Of a DNA stretch of 64,000 nucleotides, positions 24,236 through 34,120 are shown one piece after another. Each line of letters begins with the position of its first letter. Position 1 is the first letter of the stretch. Below the pieces are notes generated by a model that did no database searches, was not told the DNA's origin, and worked only from the letters and a program-made list of their open reading frames with translations. The stretch is from Acidimicrobiaceae bacterium (GTDB lineage: Bacteria; Actinomycetota; Acidimicrobiia; Acidimicrobiales; Aldehydirespiratoraceae), in the NCBI GenBank assembly GCA_028819005.1, contig JAPPMP010000011.1, positions 6,100 through 70,099 on the forward strand, read 5' to 3'. The position numbers and the translations under genes are program-made.

Positions 24236-24294
24236 GCCCGAGTCCGAGCGGCCCGCCTGTCGGCCCGAGCGGCCCGGTGAGCGCAGCGAACAAA

Positions 24295-24429
24295 GAGCGG
24301 GAAATGCAGCGCAGGGCGGACTTGAGCGGGAAATGCAGCGCAGCGAACAAAGAGCGGGAAATGCAGCGCAGAGCGGATATGAGCGGGAAATGCAGCGCAG
24401 GGCGGACTTGAGCGGGAAATGCAGCGCAG
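24295..24429 (+). repeat. 29-bp tandem repeat between hemA and hemC
   Basis: Five copies of gagcgggaaatgcagcgcag start at 24295, 24324, 24352, 24381 and 24410, separated by 8-9 bp spacers that alternate between ggcggactt-like and cgaacaaa-like sequence. Each copy includes an ATG. The array fills the 200-bp gap and ends about 20 bp before the probable hemC start. Confidence 0.92.
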
Positions 24430-24451
24430 TGAACACGAGCGCTTCAGCCGC

Positions 24452-25378
24452 GTGACGATGCTGGCTGCCACCCGCCGAAGCCCTCTGGCTCTGTGGCAGA
24501 CCCGCCATGTGGCATCGCTGCTGGTCGAGGCTGGCTTGGTGTCCAGCGTCGGCGAACTCGAGGTGTCGACTTCGGGTGATCGCCGAACAGACGCCCCGAT
24601 CCACGCGATGGGCGGCAAGGGGGTCTTCTCCAAAGAGGTGCAGCAGGCGGTGCTCGACGGTCGCGCCGACATCGCAGTCCACTCCGCGAAGGACCTGACA
24701 TCGTCTACACCCGAAGGGCTGGTGCTCGCAGCGGTACCGGCCAGGGGCGACGCGCGCGACGCGCTCGTCGGATCCACCCTCCGAGATCTGCGGGAAGGGG
24801 CCCGTGTCGCCACAGGATCGGTGCGCCGACGTGCCCAACTCGCCTGGCGCCGGCCCGACCTGGTGTTCTCAGAACTGCGCGGCAACATCGCCACCCGATT
24901 GCAGAAGGCCGAACAGTTCGACGCCATCGTGATGGCAATGGCAGCCATCCAACGCCTCGAACCGGACGTCGAAGCGGTTGAACCGCTCGAAGTTGAGGTG
25001 ATGGTTCCCCAGGTCGCCCAGGGGGCGTTGGCGATTGAATGCCGAGCCGACGATCAAGACACGATCTCCGCGTTGCGAACCATCGAAGACCCCCGAACAC
25101 GGCTTGTTGTGGACGCGGAGCGAGCGTTCCTGGCCGAACTGGGCGGCGACTGCACGATCCCCGCAGGCGCGTTCGGAAGGCTCAACGAGGACTCCGAAGG
25201 CAACCACCGGATCGAACTCGTCGGAATGCTGGCGTCGCTCGACGGTCAGAGGCTGGTCCGCCGTCGATGCCGGGGCAGCGACCCCGGCGAGGTCGGTCGC
25301 AGCGTCGCCCGCGACCTGCTCGACGATGCTGAAGGCCCCGGGGCGGCGTCAAGAACCCGATCGGAAGGCAATGGTTGA
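24452..25378 (+). CDS. hemC: Porphobilinogen deaminase (hydroxymethylbilane synthase)
   Basis: A 308-aa enzyme joining four porphobilinogens into hydroxymethylbilane. Seen: AATRRSPLALWQT at the start, KGVFSKEVQQAVLDG, AVHSAKDLTS, ATGSVRRRAQL, LRGNIATRL and the dipyrromethane-cofactor Cys in LGGDCTIPAG. GTG 24452 or ATG 24458 are both plausible starts. The frame opens from the repeat ATG at 24419, which would add an 11-residue repeat-derived leader. It overlaps hemD by eight bases. Confidence 0.93.
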   Translation: MTMLAATRRSPLALWQTRHVASLLVEAGLVSSVGELEVSTSGDRRTDAPIHAMGGKGVFSKEVQQAVLDGRADIAVHSAKDLTSSTPEGLVLAAVPARGDARDALVGSTLRDLREGARVATGSVRRRAQLAWRRPDLVFSELRGNIATRLQKAEQFDAIVMAMAAIQRLEPDVEAVEPLEVEVMVPQVAQGALAIECRADDQDTISALRTIEDPRTRLVVDAERAFLAELGGDCTIPAGAFGRLNEDSEGNHRIELVGMLASLDGQRLVRRRCRGSDPGEVGRSVARDLLDDAEGPGAASRTRSEGNG

Positions 25379-26192
25379 GCAGCCCGCACCTGGGCAGACC
25401 GCATTTGAGCGTCCCCTCACCGGCGTGCGGGTGGTGGTGACCAGAGCGCGCCGTCAGGCCGCGGGTCTGGCCGACGCACTGGAACAGCTCGGAGCCACAG
25501 CAGTCGTCGTGCCGGTCATCGAAATCGTGGATCCCCCAGACGGAGGAGCCGCTCTGCGTGGTCACCTCGCCGCGTTGGGTCCGGGTGACTGGCTGGTGGT
25601 CACCAGTCCCAACGGTGCGGACAAAGTCGCCGAAGCATTGGGCAGCCAGCCGCTTGACGAGCGCGTTTCGGTCGCGGTGATAGGCCCGGGCACGCGTGAC
25701 CGCGCCCAGAACCTGGGCATCAAGGTCGACCTCGTCCCGGATCGCTCAATCGCAGAAGGCCTGCTCGAATCGTTCCCCCGCCCCGACCAGGGCGGCGCGA
25801 CGGTTGTGCTGGCCCGTGCCTCGGAAGCTCGCAGGCTGCTTCCCGAAGGACTCCGCGAGCTGGGATGGGCCGTTCACGATGTTGCGGCGTACCGGACTGT
25901 CGCCGTGCCGGTCGAAGAAGCCGACGTCGTCGCCTGCCGAGAGAGCGACGTCGTGGCGTTCACATCGTCATCGACGGTAACCCGACTGCACGCAGCCGTC
26001 GGCCTGGGCAACCTTCCCGGAATAGTCGCCTGCATCGGGCCGGCCACGGCCGCTGCCGCATGTGAGTTGGGCTTGAATGTCGACGTTGTCGCCGAACCCC
26101 ATACCATCGACGGACTTGTGTCCGCGGTCGTCGACTGCCATGGCAGCACCCCGCTCCCGGGCGATAAAGTCGAGTCAGTCAAGGGCTGCTAG
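25371..26192 (+). CDS. hemD: Uroporphyrinogen-III synthase
   Basis: A 273-aa HemD, cyclising hydroxymethylbilane with D-ring inversion. Sequence is weakly conserved in this family, but GVRVVVTRARRQAAGLADAL at the N-terminus, VVTSPNGADKV, VAVIGPGTRDRAQ, VVLARASEARRLLP, a hinge near residues 35-170 and VAFTSSSTVTRL all match. Start ATG 25371 overlaps hemC. The product is shared by heme, siroheme and cobamide routes. Confidence 0.88.
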   Translation: MVEQPAPGQTAFERPLTGVRVVVTRARRQAAGLADALEQLGATAVVVPVIEIVDPPDGGAALRGHLAALGPGDWLVVTSPNGADKVAEALGSQPLDERVSVAVIGPGTRDRAQNLGIKVDLVPDRSIAEGLLESFPRPDQGGATVVLARASEARRLLPEGLRELGWAVHDVAAYRTVAVPVEEADVVACRESDVVAFTSSSTVTRLHAAVGLGNLPGIVACIGPATAAAACELGLNVDVVAEPHTIDGLVSAVVDCHGSTPLPGDKVESVKGC

Positions 26193-26249
26193 CCTCGGTG
26201 CGAGATCGTTCGAAGGCTGCGGAAACCAAGACAGGGGGTAAGTAAGGCC

Positions 26250-26906
26250 ATGTTGAGATTTGCCGAGGAAGTCGTTCTCCTGTTGTTGCGTGACGATGAT
26301 GGGAAGTTCGTGCATGTGCCGAGTTGGCTGCTGGACCGGATTCTTGCCGGTGCGGTGCTGATGGACTTGGCAATGGAATACCGCATCGACACAGACCCGG
26401 AGAGGCTGGTTCTGCTTGATGACACGCCAGTCGGCGACAGCCTGCTGGATCCGACGCTCGCTCGAATCGCTGCGGAGGGCGCCGAGCGTGACGCTCGCTA
26501 CTGGGTCGAGCAGGAAGCCGCCCACGCCGAAGGGATCCGCGAGGAGGCGCTCAGCCGTCTGGTCCAAATCGGGATCCTCGAGCGCGAGGACGACCGCTTC
26601 CTGTGGGTGTTCAAGTCACGCCGCTACCCGGTCATCGACGGCAAGGCCGAACGCGAGGTGAAGCTGCGCATCATGGGTGTGCTGTTCAGCGATGAGATCC
26701 CAGACCCCCGCGACGTAGTGATCATCTGCCTCGCTGACGCCTGCGGCCTGTTCCGAGAGCTGCTGCCGCGAAGAGAGCTCGAACAGGCCTCTGTCCGAAT
26801 CGAGCAGGTGCGCAAACTCGACCTCATCGGACAGGCGATGGCGCAGACCATCTACGACATGGGGGTGTGGTTGGCCGCGAGCCGCATCGAAGGCCGGATG
26901 TTCTAG
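26250..26906 (+). CDS. GPP34 (Golgi phosphoprotein 3-like) family protein
   Basis: A 218-aa protein of the GPP34/GOLPH3 fold, known in actinobacteria as soluble proteins of unclear, possibly phospholipid-binding function. The family opening FAEEVVLLLLRDDDGKF, the helical ILAGAVLMDLAMEYRI and the C-terminal VVIICLADACGLFRELL match. A GGGGGTAAGTAAGG site precedes ATG 26250. Its place between hemD and hemB is conserved-looking in layout only; no heme role can be inferred. Confidence 0.78.
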   Translation: MLRFAEEVVLLLLRDDDGKFVHVPSWLLDRILAGAVLMDLAMEYRIDTDPERLVLLDDTPVGDSLLDPTLARIAAEGAERDARYWVEQEAAHAEGIREEALSRLVQIGILEREDDRFLWVFKSRRYPVIDGKAEREVKLRIMGVLFSDEIPDPRDVVIICLADACGLFRELLPRRELEQASVRIEQVRKLDLIGQAMAQTIYDMGVWLAASRIEGRMF

Positions 26907-26944
26907 CGGGCGGGCGGAAGCACCGCACCCCCTAGGCTGACAGG

Positions 26945-27925
26945 GTGCCATTTCCTCAGCGTCGTCTGCGCCGCCTGCGCCGAACCCCGGCAATGCGGCG
27001 GCTCGTGACTGAAACGCATCTTCAAATCGACGACTTGGTCGCCCCGCTGTTCGTGCGTGAAGGCGTCGACGAGCCGCAGCCGATCCCGTCGTTGCCCGGC
27101 CACTGTCAGCACTCGCGGGAGTCGCTGCGAGCTGAAGTTCGGCAACTCCGCGACCTCGGAGTCAGTGCGGTTCTGCTCTTCGGGATCCCCGAAACCAAGG
27201 ACGCCGAAGGTTCAGAAGCCTGGAACCCCGACGGCATCGTGCAGGTCGCCCTCGCAGAGCTGCGTGAGGACCACGGTGACGAGATGGTGCTGATCGCCGA
27301 CTTGTGTCTCGACGAGTACACAGAGCATGGCCATTGCGGGGTGCTCGACGCCACGGGTCAACCGGACAACGACGCCACCCTCGACCTCTACGCGCAGGTG
27401 GCTGCAGCCCAGGCACGAGCCGGCGCCGACATCGTGGCGCCGTCGGGAATGATGGACGGCCAAGTAGCCGCCATCCGCAACGCCCTCGACGAAACCGGCT
27501 TCGAGCAGACCGCCATCCTCGCCTACTCCGCGAAATACGCGACCGCTCTCTACGGCCCGTTCCGCGACGCGGTCGACGTGACCATCGTCGGAGGCGGAGA
27601 CCGGCGCGGTTACCAGCAGGACGTCGCCAATGTCCGAGAAGCAGCCGAGGAGATTCGCGAGGACGTCGCTGAGGGCGCCGACATGGTGATGGTCAAACCC
27701 GCGCTGCCGTACCTCGACGTGATCGCTCGGGCCCGAGCCGAATTCGATGTTCCGATAGCGGCATACCACGTGAGCGGCGAATACGCGATGGTCCACGCCG
27801 CCGCGCAGCTCGGCTGGCTGGAACTCGAACCGGTGGCCTTCGAGCACACGCTGGCCATCAAGCGAGCCGGAGCCGACCTGATCTGCAGCTATTTCGCACG
27901 TTCGCTCGCCGAGAGGCTTCAGTGA
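26945..27925 (+). CDS. hemB: Delta-aminolevulinic acid dehydratase (porphobilinogen synthase)
   Basis: A 326-aa enzyme condensing two 5-aminolevulinates into porphobilinogen. The Schiff-base lysines lie in YSAKYATALYGPFRDA and MVMVKPALPYLD. The metal-site segment is DLCLDEYTEHGHCG: two of the three usual zinc cysteines remain and the middle one is Asp, an actinobacterial-looking hybrid. GTG 26945 is used, and its stop overlaps the hemL GTG by three bases. Confidence 0.94.
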   Translation: MPFPQRRLRRLRRTPAMRRLVTETHLQIDDLVAPLFVREGVDEPQPIPSLPGHCQHSRESLRAEVRQLRDLGVSAVLLFGIPETKDAEGSEAWNPDGIVQVALAELREDHGDEMVLIADLCLDEYTEHGHCGVLDATGQPDNDATLDLYAQVAAAQARAGADIVAPSGMMDGQVAAIRNALDETGFEQTAILAYSAKYATALYGPFRDAVDVTIVGGGDRRGYQQDVANVREAAEEIREDVAEGADMVMVKPALPYLDVIARARAEFDVPIAAYHVSGEYAMVHAAAQLGWLELEPVAFEHTLAIKRAGADLICSYFARSLAERLQ

Positions 27926-29205
27926 GCAACACCCCCGCAAACAGCCCCCACACGAACAGCGCGCTGTTCGACCGCGCACGGGCAGTCATCCCAGGAGGAG
28001 TCAACTCGCCGGTGCGAGCCTTCGGGTCTGTGGGCGGGACCCCCTACTTCGTTGCTCACGCGAGCGGACCGTACGTCTACGACGTTGAAGGCAGCCGCTA
28101 CATCGACTACGTGCAGAGCTACGGCCCGACGATTCTGGGCCACGCGCACCCCGCTGTGACACAGGCGGTGCAAACCGCCGCTGCATCGGGCACAAGCTAC
28201 GGCGCGCCGACCCTCGACGAGGTTCGGTTGGCAGAAGAGATCGCTCGCCGCGTCACCGGTTTGGAAATGGTGCGGCTGGTGTCGAGCGGCACCGAAGCGA
28301 CCATGACCGCCATCCGCATAGCACGCGGAGCAACCGGACGCGACCGCATCGTTAAGTTCGCCGGCAACTACCACGGCCACAGCGACGCGCTGCTGGTGGC
28401 AGGCGGATCGGGGGTGGCCCAGCAGGGGCTGCTCGCCTCGTTGGGAGTGACCGCCGGTGCCGTGGCCGACACGGTCGTCGCGCCCTACAACGTTGTCCCC
28501 GACCTAGATGAAACGGTCGCAGCGGTCGTCGTCGAACCCGTCGCCGCCAACATGGGCCTCGTAGAGCCCGCCGAGGGCTTCCTCGAAGGCCTGAGACAGG
28601 CCTGTGACGAAGTCGGAGCACTGCTGATGTTCGACGAGGTCATCACCGGGTTCCGCCTCTGTTTCGGGGGAGCGGCCCAATGGTTCGGCGTGACCCCCGA
28701 CGTCTGGTGCTTCGGCAAGGTGATCGGCGGCGGCCTGCCGATGGGAGCGATCGGCGCCACAGCCGAGATCATGGGCAATCTCGCCCCGCTCGGCGGCGTC
28801 TACCAGGCCGGGACGCTGTCGGGAAACCCGCTGGCCACCGCAGCGGGACTGGCCGTCCTCGAACAGCTGACCCCCGACTCCTACAACCGACTGACCGACG
28901 TCTCGGTGCGCCTGCAGACAGGCCTGGCCGCAGCATTCGACGAAGCGGGAGTTGAGGCCTGCATCCCCAGGGTGGGACCGCTTTTGGGTTTGTTCTTCGG
29001 CAGTGAGCCCCCGACCGATTTCGACTCCGCCAAGAAGATCTGCGACAACGGCATGTACCAGAAGTTCTTCGCCGGGATGCTCAGCCGTGGCGTGGCCTTC
29101 GCTCCGGGCGCCTACGAGGCGGTGTTCACATCCTTGGCCCACACCGACGTGGAAATCGACGCCACGATCGAGGCATGCCGAGAAGTCGCCGAGGAGATGG
29201 CTTGA
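27922..29205 (+). CDS. hemL: Glutamate-1-semialdehyde 2,1-aminomutase
   Basis: A 427-aa PLP enzyme forming 5-aminolevulinate. The N-terminal FDRARAVIPGGVNSPVRAF, SSGTEATMTAIRIARG, NYHGHSDALLV, FDEVITGFR and the PLP-Lys motif FGKVIGGGLPMGAIG are all present. GTG 27922 overlaps the hemB stop. The enzyme acts just after HemA, so its position at the end of the cluster completes the C5 pathway to uroporphyrinogen III. Confidence 0.95.
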   Translation: MSNTPANSPHTNSALFDRARAVIPGGVNSPVRAFGSVGGTPYFVAHASGPYVYDVEGSRYIDYVQSYGPTILGHAHPAVTQAVQTAAASGTSYGAPTLDEVRLAEEIARRVTGLEMVRLVSSGTEATMTAIRIARGATGRDRIVKFAGNYHGHSDALLVAGGSGVAQQGLLASLGVTAGAVADTVVAPYNVVPDLDETVAAVVVEPVAANMGLVEPAEGFLEGLRQACDEVGALLMFDEVITGFRLCFGGAAQWFGVTPDVWCFGKVIGGGLPMGAIGATAEIMGNLAPLGGVYQAGTLSGNPLATAAGLAVLEQLTPDSYNRLTDVSVRLQTGLAAAFDEAGVEACIPRVGPLLGLFFGSEPPTDFDSAKKICDNGMYQKFFAGMLSRGVAFAPGAYEAVFTSLAHTDVEIDATIEACREVAEEMA

Positions 29206-30059
29206 GGAAGAAGCTGCTGATTGCCCTAGCGCTTCTGGTTGCGCTGGCAGTGGCGCTGTGGCTGTTGTTCTTCCGTGACGATGCACCTGAAGCGGTGAGC
29301 ACTGAAGCAGGCTTGGAGCAACTCCAACAAGACCTCGCCGCCAGCGACGAGCAGGACGACGCCGCTTCGCGACCCGATGAAGACGCCGCCCCAGAAGACG
29401 CCGGCTCCGAAGACGCAGGCACGGAGGTCGATGACGAGCCCGAGCCGGACGAAGAACAAAACCCTGAACCGACCGTCGAGCAGAGGCCCTTTGTCGGCGC
29501 CGCCAACGGGGTATGGACCGTTGATGACGAATTCGGCGACTTCGACTTCGACACAGCCAGCGGATCGTTCGCCGGGTTCCGCGTGGCAGAGGAACTGACA
29601 GTCGGCAAGGTCACAGCCGTCGGACGCACCGGCGGGGTCGCCGGATCGCTCACCATCGAAGACGGAGCCCTCGTTGAGGCTGAGATCACCGTTGACATGA
29701 CGACGATCGTGTCCAACGACGCGCGTCGCGAGCACGCCATCGTCAATGCTCTGGATTCGCGCAACTTCCCGACAGCGTTGTTCACGCTCACCGAGCCGGT
29801 ACCGCTCGACGTCGAAACCCTCGAATCAGGCTCCACGCTCACCGCCGACGTGGTCGGAGACCTGACCGTCAAAGGCACCACGAATCAGGTGACCTTCTCC
29901 CTGCAAGCCACGATCGCCGAAGCCGGCATCGGTCTCATCATCGGATCGACCGAGATCATATGGCAGGACTTCGGCGTGACTCCGCCGCGCGCGCCGATCG
30001 TCGTTTCAGTGGAAGACCGGGGCATCGTCGAGTTCCAGCTGATCGTCCGCACGAGCTAG
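29202..30059 (+). CDS. Membrane-anchored YceI-family protein
   Basis: A 285-aa protein with an N-terminal anchor (about residues 4-22), an acidic Glu/Asp/Ala linker (about 30-100) and a C-terminal YceI lipocalin-like beta-barrel (WTVDDEFGDFDFDTASGSFAG, MTTIVSNDARREHAIVNALD, PTALFTLTE, DLTVKGTTNQVTFSL). YceI barrels bind isoprenoids such as quinones. TTG 29202 overlaps the hemL stop and starts the basic-hydrophobic anchor; this unusual start is supported by coupling. A role in heme traffic or quinone handling is possible but unproven. Confidence 0.85.
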   Translation: MRKKLLIALALLVALAVALWLLFFRDDAPEAVSTEAGLEQLQQDLAASDEQDDAASRPDEDAAPEDAGSEDAGTEVDDEPEPDEEQNPEPTVEQRPFVGAANGVWTVDDEFGDFDFDTASGSFAGFRVAEELTVGKVTAVGRTGGVAGSLTIEDGALVEAEITVDMTTIVSNDARREHAIVNALDSRNFPTALFTLTEPVPLDVETLESGSTLTADVVGDLTVKGTTNQVTFSLQATIAEAGIGLIIGSTEIIWQDFGVTPPRAPIVVSVEDRGIVEFQLIVRTS

Positions 30060-30093
30060 CGCGCCACGCGGCCCACCGGCTGACGCGGCCCGC

Positions 30094-31350
30094 TCAGTTG
30101 ACCGAGCAGGGCAGGTGTTTGATGCCGTTGATGAAGTTGGACCGCAGGCGCTCAGGCGGGGCCGTGCCCCCGATATCGGGGAAACGCCCCAGCAGCTCGC
30201 GGAACATCACTCCGATCTCCCGCCGCGCCAGGTGGGCGCCCAGACAATAATGCGGACCCGGGCCGCCGAAGCCGATGTGCTCGTTGGGATGCCGACTCAG
30301 ATCGAACCGCTGGGGCTCTTCGAAAACAGACTCGTCGCGGTTCGCGGAGTTGTACCACAGCACGACTTTCTCGCCCTTGGAGAACTCGTGGTCTCCGAGC
30401 CGCGCGCCGTCGGTGGTGACCGTGCGTCGAAAATGGATCACCGGGGTCGACCAGCGAACGATCTCCTCGACCGCAGTCGCAGTGTTGCCCTCAAGATCGC
30501 TCAGCCAGAACTGGCGCTGCTCGGGATGATCCGTCAGAGCCGCCAACCCGTGGCTGATGGCGTTGCGGGTGGTCTCGTTGCCGGCCGCGCACAACAGCAC
30601 AAAGAACGAAGCCAGCTCCTGGTGGGTGAGCCGCTCTCCGTCGATCTCCGCATGGAGCAGAGCCGAAGTGAGGTCGTCACCGGGTTCGTTCGCGCGGAAC
30701 GCCGCCAACTCGGTCATGACCCCGGCCAAAGACGCAGCTGAATTCAGAAGCGCCTCAATCACGTTCGTTCCCTCCGGGACGTACTCGGGGTCGCCTGCCG
30801 ACAACAAGATGTTCGTCTGATCGAACACTTCCTGGTAGAGACTCGGCGGGATTCCCATCATCTCGCAAATGATCTGGAGCGGCAGACGTGCGGCCACATC
30901 CGGCACGAAATCGCATTCACCGACCTCGGCCAGGTCATCGACAATCTCAGCAGCGACCCGAGTCACCTGCTCTTCAACACGGGCCAGCATGCGCGGCGTG
31001 AAACCGCGCGACACCAGCCGCCGCAGACGCGCATGGCGAGGATCGTCCATGTTGATCATCGAGCCGAGAAACTCGTTGAACTCGGTCGGTAGATCCGTGA
31101 TCTGGGTGCCTTGACCTGAACAGAACAAATCGGCTCGGCGACTGGCCTCAATGACGTCGGCATGCCTGGTGATCGACCAGAACCCCGGACCGGCCCGGGT
31201 GATCACCTCACCGTCGAGAATGTAGTCGCGCTCCTCGCAGAAACGGATCGGATCGGTGGTCCTCAACAATGCGAACGCCTCCTGAACCTCTGCTTCAGGA
31301 CGAGTCCAGAACTCGAGGATGTTCCCCAAGTCGATCTCGTACAGTTCCAT
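30094..31350 (-). CDS. Cytochrome P450
   Basis: A 418-aa soluble bacterial P450 monooxygenase. The I-helix is AGNETTRNA, the K-helix ExxR lies in VEEIVRWSTP, and the heme-thiolate loop is FGGPGPHYCLGAHLAR. DDPRHARLRRLVSRGFTPR is a typical C-helix. It resembles steroid- or fatty-acid-active actinobacterial P450s (CYP125/142-like by feel), without certainty. ATG 31350 follows a GGAGGTGG site. No ferredoxin partner adjoins it. Confidence 0.92.
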   Translation of the reverse strand: MELYEIDLGNILEFWTRPEAEVQEAFALLRTTDPIRFCEERDYILDGEVITRAGPGFWSITRHADVIEASRRADLFCSGQGTQITDLPTEFNEFLGSMINMDDPRHARLRRLVSRGFTPRMLARVEEQVTRVAAEIVDDLAEVGECDFVPDVAARLPLQIICEMMGIPPSLYQEVFDQTNILLSAGDPEYVPEGTNVIEALLNSAASLAGVMTELAAFRANEPGDDLTSALLHAEIDGERLTHQELASFFVLLCAAGNETTRNAISHGLAALTDHPEQRQFWLSDLEGNTATAVEEIVRWSTPVIHFRRTVTTDGARLGDHEFSKGEKVVLWYNSANRDESVFEEPQRFDLSRHPNEHIGFGGPGPHYCLGAHLARREIGVMFRELLGRFPDIGGTAPPERLRSNFINGIKHLPCSVN

Positions 31351-31484
31351 GAACCACCTCCGATCACGATCACACCGGCAATGCCGCCCCAAATCCGCAC
31401 CTGCGCCGACCGAGCAGCGCAAGGATAACCGCAGCGAACTCGGTAGATTCGCGAACCAGCGGCAAAACCAGAAGGAAAGCACCA

Positions 31485-31934
31485 ATGCTCACCTCAGGAC
31501 TCGACCATGTGGCGGTCATCACCAACGACTCCGACCGGATGCAGAGCTTCTACATCGACATGTTCGACGCCACCGTCGAAAGCGACGGTGAGGAATTCCC
31601 CGGCGGACCCCGCATGACCGTCATCAACATCGGCCCGGCCACCGAATTGAACGTCTTCGAGATCGACGGCAACGAACAAGCGGACCATCAAACACCGATG
31701 TTCGGACGCGGACGGCTCGATCACATCGGCCTGCACGCGGCCAGCCTCGACGACTTCGACCAGATCCGCGCGCGGTTGATGGCTTCGGGGGCGACCGACG
31801 GCATCGTCACCGACTTCGGCCGCAAGCTCAGCCTGTTCTTCCGCGATCCCGACCAGATGGAATGCGAAGTGCTGGTGGCCAACCCCGAACCGGGCCGGGT
31901 GTCGATAGGCAGCGCCTCACATCTCTACCAGTAG
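31485..31934 (+). CDS. VOC-superfamily (glyoxalase/dioxygenase fold) protein
   Basis: A 149-aa vicinal-oxygen-chelate protein. The first metal His is in GLDHVAVITNDSDRMQSFY, a second in LDHIGLHAASLDDFDQIR, and a Glu ligand lies in FRDPDQMECEV. Two beta-alpha-beta-beta-beta modules are visible. It could be a glyoxalase, dioxygenase or binding protein. It diverges from the P450 gene, and the 134-bp gap may hold both promoters. Confidence 0.82.
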   Translation: MLTSGLDHVAVITNDSDRMQSFYIDMFDATVESDGEEFPGGPRMTVINIGPATELNVFEIDGNEQADHQTPMFGRGRLDHIGLHAASLDDFDQIRARLMASGATDGIVTDFGRKLSLFFRDPDQMECEVLVANPEPGRVSIGSASHLYQ

Positions 31935-32094
31935 GAACCGACCGCTGATCTGGCGCGTCACCGCAGAGCAGGTCATTCTTCACGGATGGAGAACGTGCTG
32001 GCTTTGGAATCGCGAAACCAATCCGAGACCGCCGTGTGCTCCGCAGCACATCGACGAGGCATCGATTCTGGGCCTCGGCTCGCCCCCGACCGGA

Positions 32095-32275
32095 GTTCCC
32101 CACCGCGGCGGATTTCGTGCCAGGCAAGAGCAAGGTTGCCGTGTTCGTCAACGCTGCTACCAGCACGGCTGCCCCGAACACCACATCTCAGTTTGCGACC
32201 GACGCAAACAGATCTGGTTGGTCCGTCGGCTGTGGCGGCATGAGCCGTCTTGCCCGGTCACGGACACCGATCGTT
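32095..32275 (+). pseudogene. Probable ISL3-type transposase remnant (N-terminal zinc finger)
   Basis: In one plus-strand frame a short zinc-finger-like stretch appears: RCYQHGCPEHHISVCD, then RKQIWLVRRLWRHEPSCPV. The second part resembles the RxRWRCxEPxCP region of ISL3-family transposases. No start, catalytic domain or terminal repeats are seen, so this is at best a fragment. The surrounding 425-bp gap (31935-32359) shows nothing else I can support. Confidence 0.35.
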
Positions 32276-32359
32276 TTGAATTCCCCGGCATGGGTAGGGG
32301 AAGGAAACCTTGCTCGTGCCATCCGAGGCAGCCTTCCATTCCCAAGGGTCTGCGCCGGC

Positions 32360-34039
32360 TCAGGCGCCCGGCCCGCCGGACCTGCCGGTCAGCTCGCGGT
32401 AGCGGGTGATCAGGGCGTTGGTGGAGGGGTCGTGGGCCAGGGTCGGGGGCTCGGGGGCGCCCAACTCGGGAGCGATCGCGGCGGCTAGGGACTTGCCCAA
32501 CTCGACCCCCCATTGATCGAACGGATTGATTCCCCAGACCACACCCTGGGTCAGGGTCTGGTGTTCGTAGAAGGCAATGAGCTGACCCAGCACCGACGGG
32601 GTCAGCCGCGGCGCCATGATCGTGGTGGACGGCCGGTTCCCCGGAAACGTCCGATGCGGCGCCAAGCCGGGGTCGATCCCCGAGACCGCGACCTCCTCTG
32701 CGGTTCTGCCGAAGGCCAGAGCCTCGGCCTGGGCGAGACAGTTGGCCGCGAGCAGCTCGTGGTGACGGGTCGCCTCCGCGCCGGTCGCCTCGTCAGAATC
32801 ACCGCTGTCCGGGTTCGCGAAGACGATGAAATCGCAGGGCACGACCGTGGTGCCCTGATGAAGCAGCTGATGAAACGAATGCTGTCCGTTGGTTCCGGGC
32901 TCACCCCACACAATCGGACCCGTCTGGTAATCGACCGGTTCGCCGTCGAGGCGCACCCGCTTCCCGTTGCTCTCCATGTCGAGCTGCTGCAGATAGGTGG
33001 TGAAACGGCGCAGGGCCTGCGAATAGGGCAGCACGGCCCGGGTCGGCAACCCACAGAAAGTGCGATACCAGACCGCGATCAGCCCGGCCAGAACCGGCAC
33101 GTTGCCAGACAGCGGCTCAGCAGCGAAGTGCTCATCGATGATCCGCATCCCGCTCAACATCTCCTCGAAGCGCTCCGGCCCGACGGCAGCCATCAACGAC
33201 AGACCGATGGCGGAGTCCAACGAGTAGCGGCCCCCGACCCAATCCCACATCTCGAACATGTTCGCTGCGTCGATGCCGAACTCGGTGACCGCTGCCCGGT
33301 TGGTCGAAACGGCCACAAAGTGCCGGGCGACCGCGTCGTCGCCTAGAGCGTCGGTCAGCCAGCGCCGTGCCGAGACGGCATTCGCCAGCGTTTCAGAGGT
33401 GGTGAAGGTCTTGGATGCAACAACGAACAGGGTCGTGGCGGGATCAAGATCCGACAGAGCGGTAACCAGATCACTGCTGTCGACGTTGGAGACGAAGCGG
33501 CAGCGCAGACGCTCATCGCGGTACGCGGCCAACGCCTCATAGGCCATCGACGGTCCCAGATCCGAACCGCCGATCCCGATATTGACGACCGTCTCGATAG
33601 GCGCGCCCGTGTCGCCGACCCAGTCACCGTCGCGCACCCGCTCACAGAAGACGGCCATGCGCTTCCGCATGGAATGAACCGCAGCAACCACATCGACCCG
33701 ACCCCCAAGATCGCCGTCGACCTCGATCACAGTGCCCGCCGGCGCCCGCAGAGCGGTGTGCAGCACCGCTCTGTCCTCGGTGCTGTTGATCCGCTCGCCC
33801 TGCATCATTGACTGCACCCGCCGGTCCAGACCGGCCCGCTGCGCCAGAGCCACCAGCGCAACCAGAACCTCCTCAGTGACCCGATGCTTGGACAGGTCGA
33901 CCAGAAGATCACCGACGCTGAAGCTCAGACGCTCGACTCGACCGGCGTCGTCTGCGAACAGGCGGCGAAGCCCGAGATCGTCGAAGGTCTCGGCCAAAGC
34001 CGAAACCGTGCCCCATTCGCTAGTGCCTGCGATGTCCAC
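32360..34039 (-). CDS. pgi: Glucose-6-phosphate isomerase
   Basis: A 559-aa glycolytic isomerase of the classic PGI family. Seen: [30 protein letters not shown], the family signature around [32 protein letters not shown] with the catalytic Glu and His, and [18 protein letters not shown] near the C-terminus with a catalytic Lys. Length matches. It starts at ATG 34039 and is downstream of, and same strand as, the cytochrome c gene, with a duplicated 27-bp block between. Confidence 0.94.
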   Translation of the reverse strand: MDIAGTSEWGTVSALAETFDDLGLRRLFADDAGRVERLSFSVGDLLVDLSKHRVTEEVLVALVALAQRAGLDRRVQSMMQGERINSTEDRAVLHTALRAPAGTVIEVDGDLGGRVDVVAAVHSMRKRMAVFCERVRDGDWVGDTGAPIETVVNIGIGGSDLGPSMAYEALAAYRDERLRCRFVSNVDSSDLVTALSDLDPATTLFVVASKTFTTSETLANAVSARRWLTDALGDDAVARHFVAVSTNRAAVTEFGIDAANMFEMWDWVGGRYSLDSAIGLSLMAAVGPERFEEMLSGMRIIDEHFAAEPLSGNVPVLAGLIAVWYRTFCGLPTRAVLPYSQALRRFTTYLQQLDMESNGKRVRLDGEPVDYQTGPIVWGEPGTNGQHSFHQLLHQGTTVVPCDFIVFANPDSGDSDEATGAEATRHHELLAANCLAQAEALAFGRTAEEVAVSGIDPGLAPHRTFPGNRPSTTIMAPRLTPSVLGQLIAFYEHQTLTQGVVWGINPFDQWGVELGKSLAAAIAPELGAPEPPTLAHDPSTNALITRYRELTGRSGGPGA

Positions 34040-34120
34040 CGAACTCCCTCGGCTAGTTCTGCTCAGAAGATTGTCGCACCGGTCGCGCCCGCGCTGCTGA
34101 CAATTCTCCCAGATCGCAGT

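Noticed and set aside
24295-24429. CRISPR-like array between hemA and hemC
   Set aside because: The 20-bp repeats are separated by only 8-9 bp spacers that are themselves repeated, and no cas genes are present; it is a tandem repeat.
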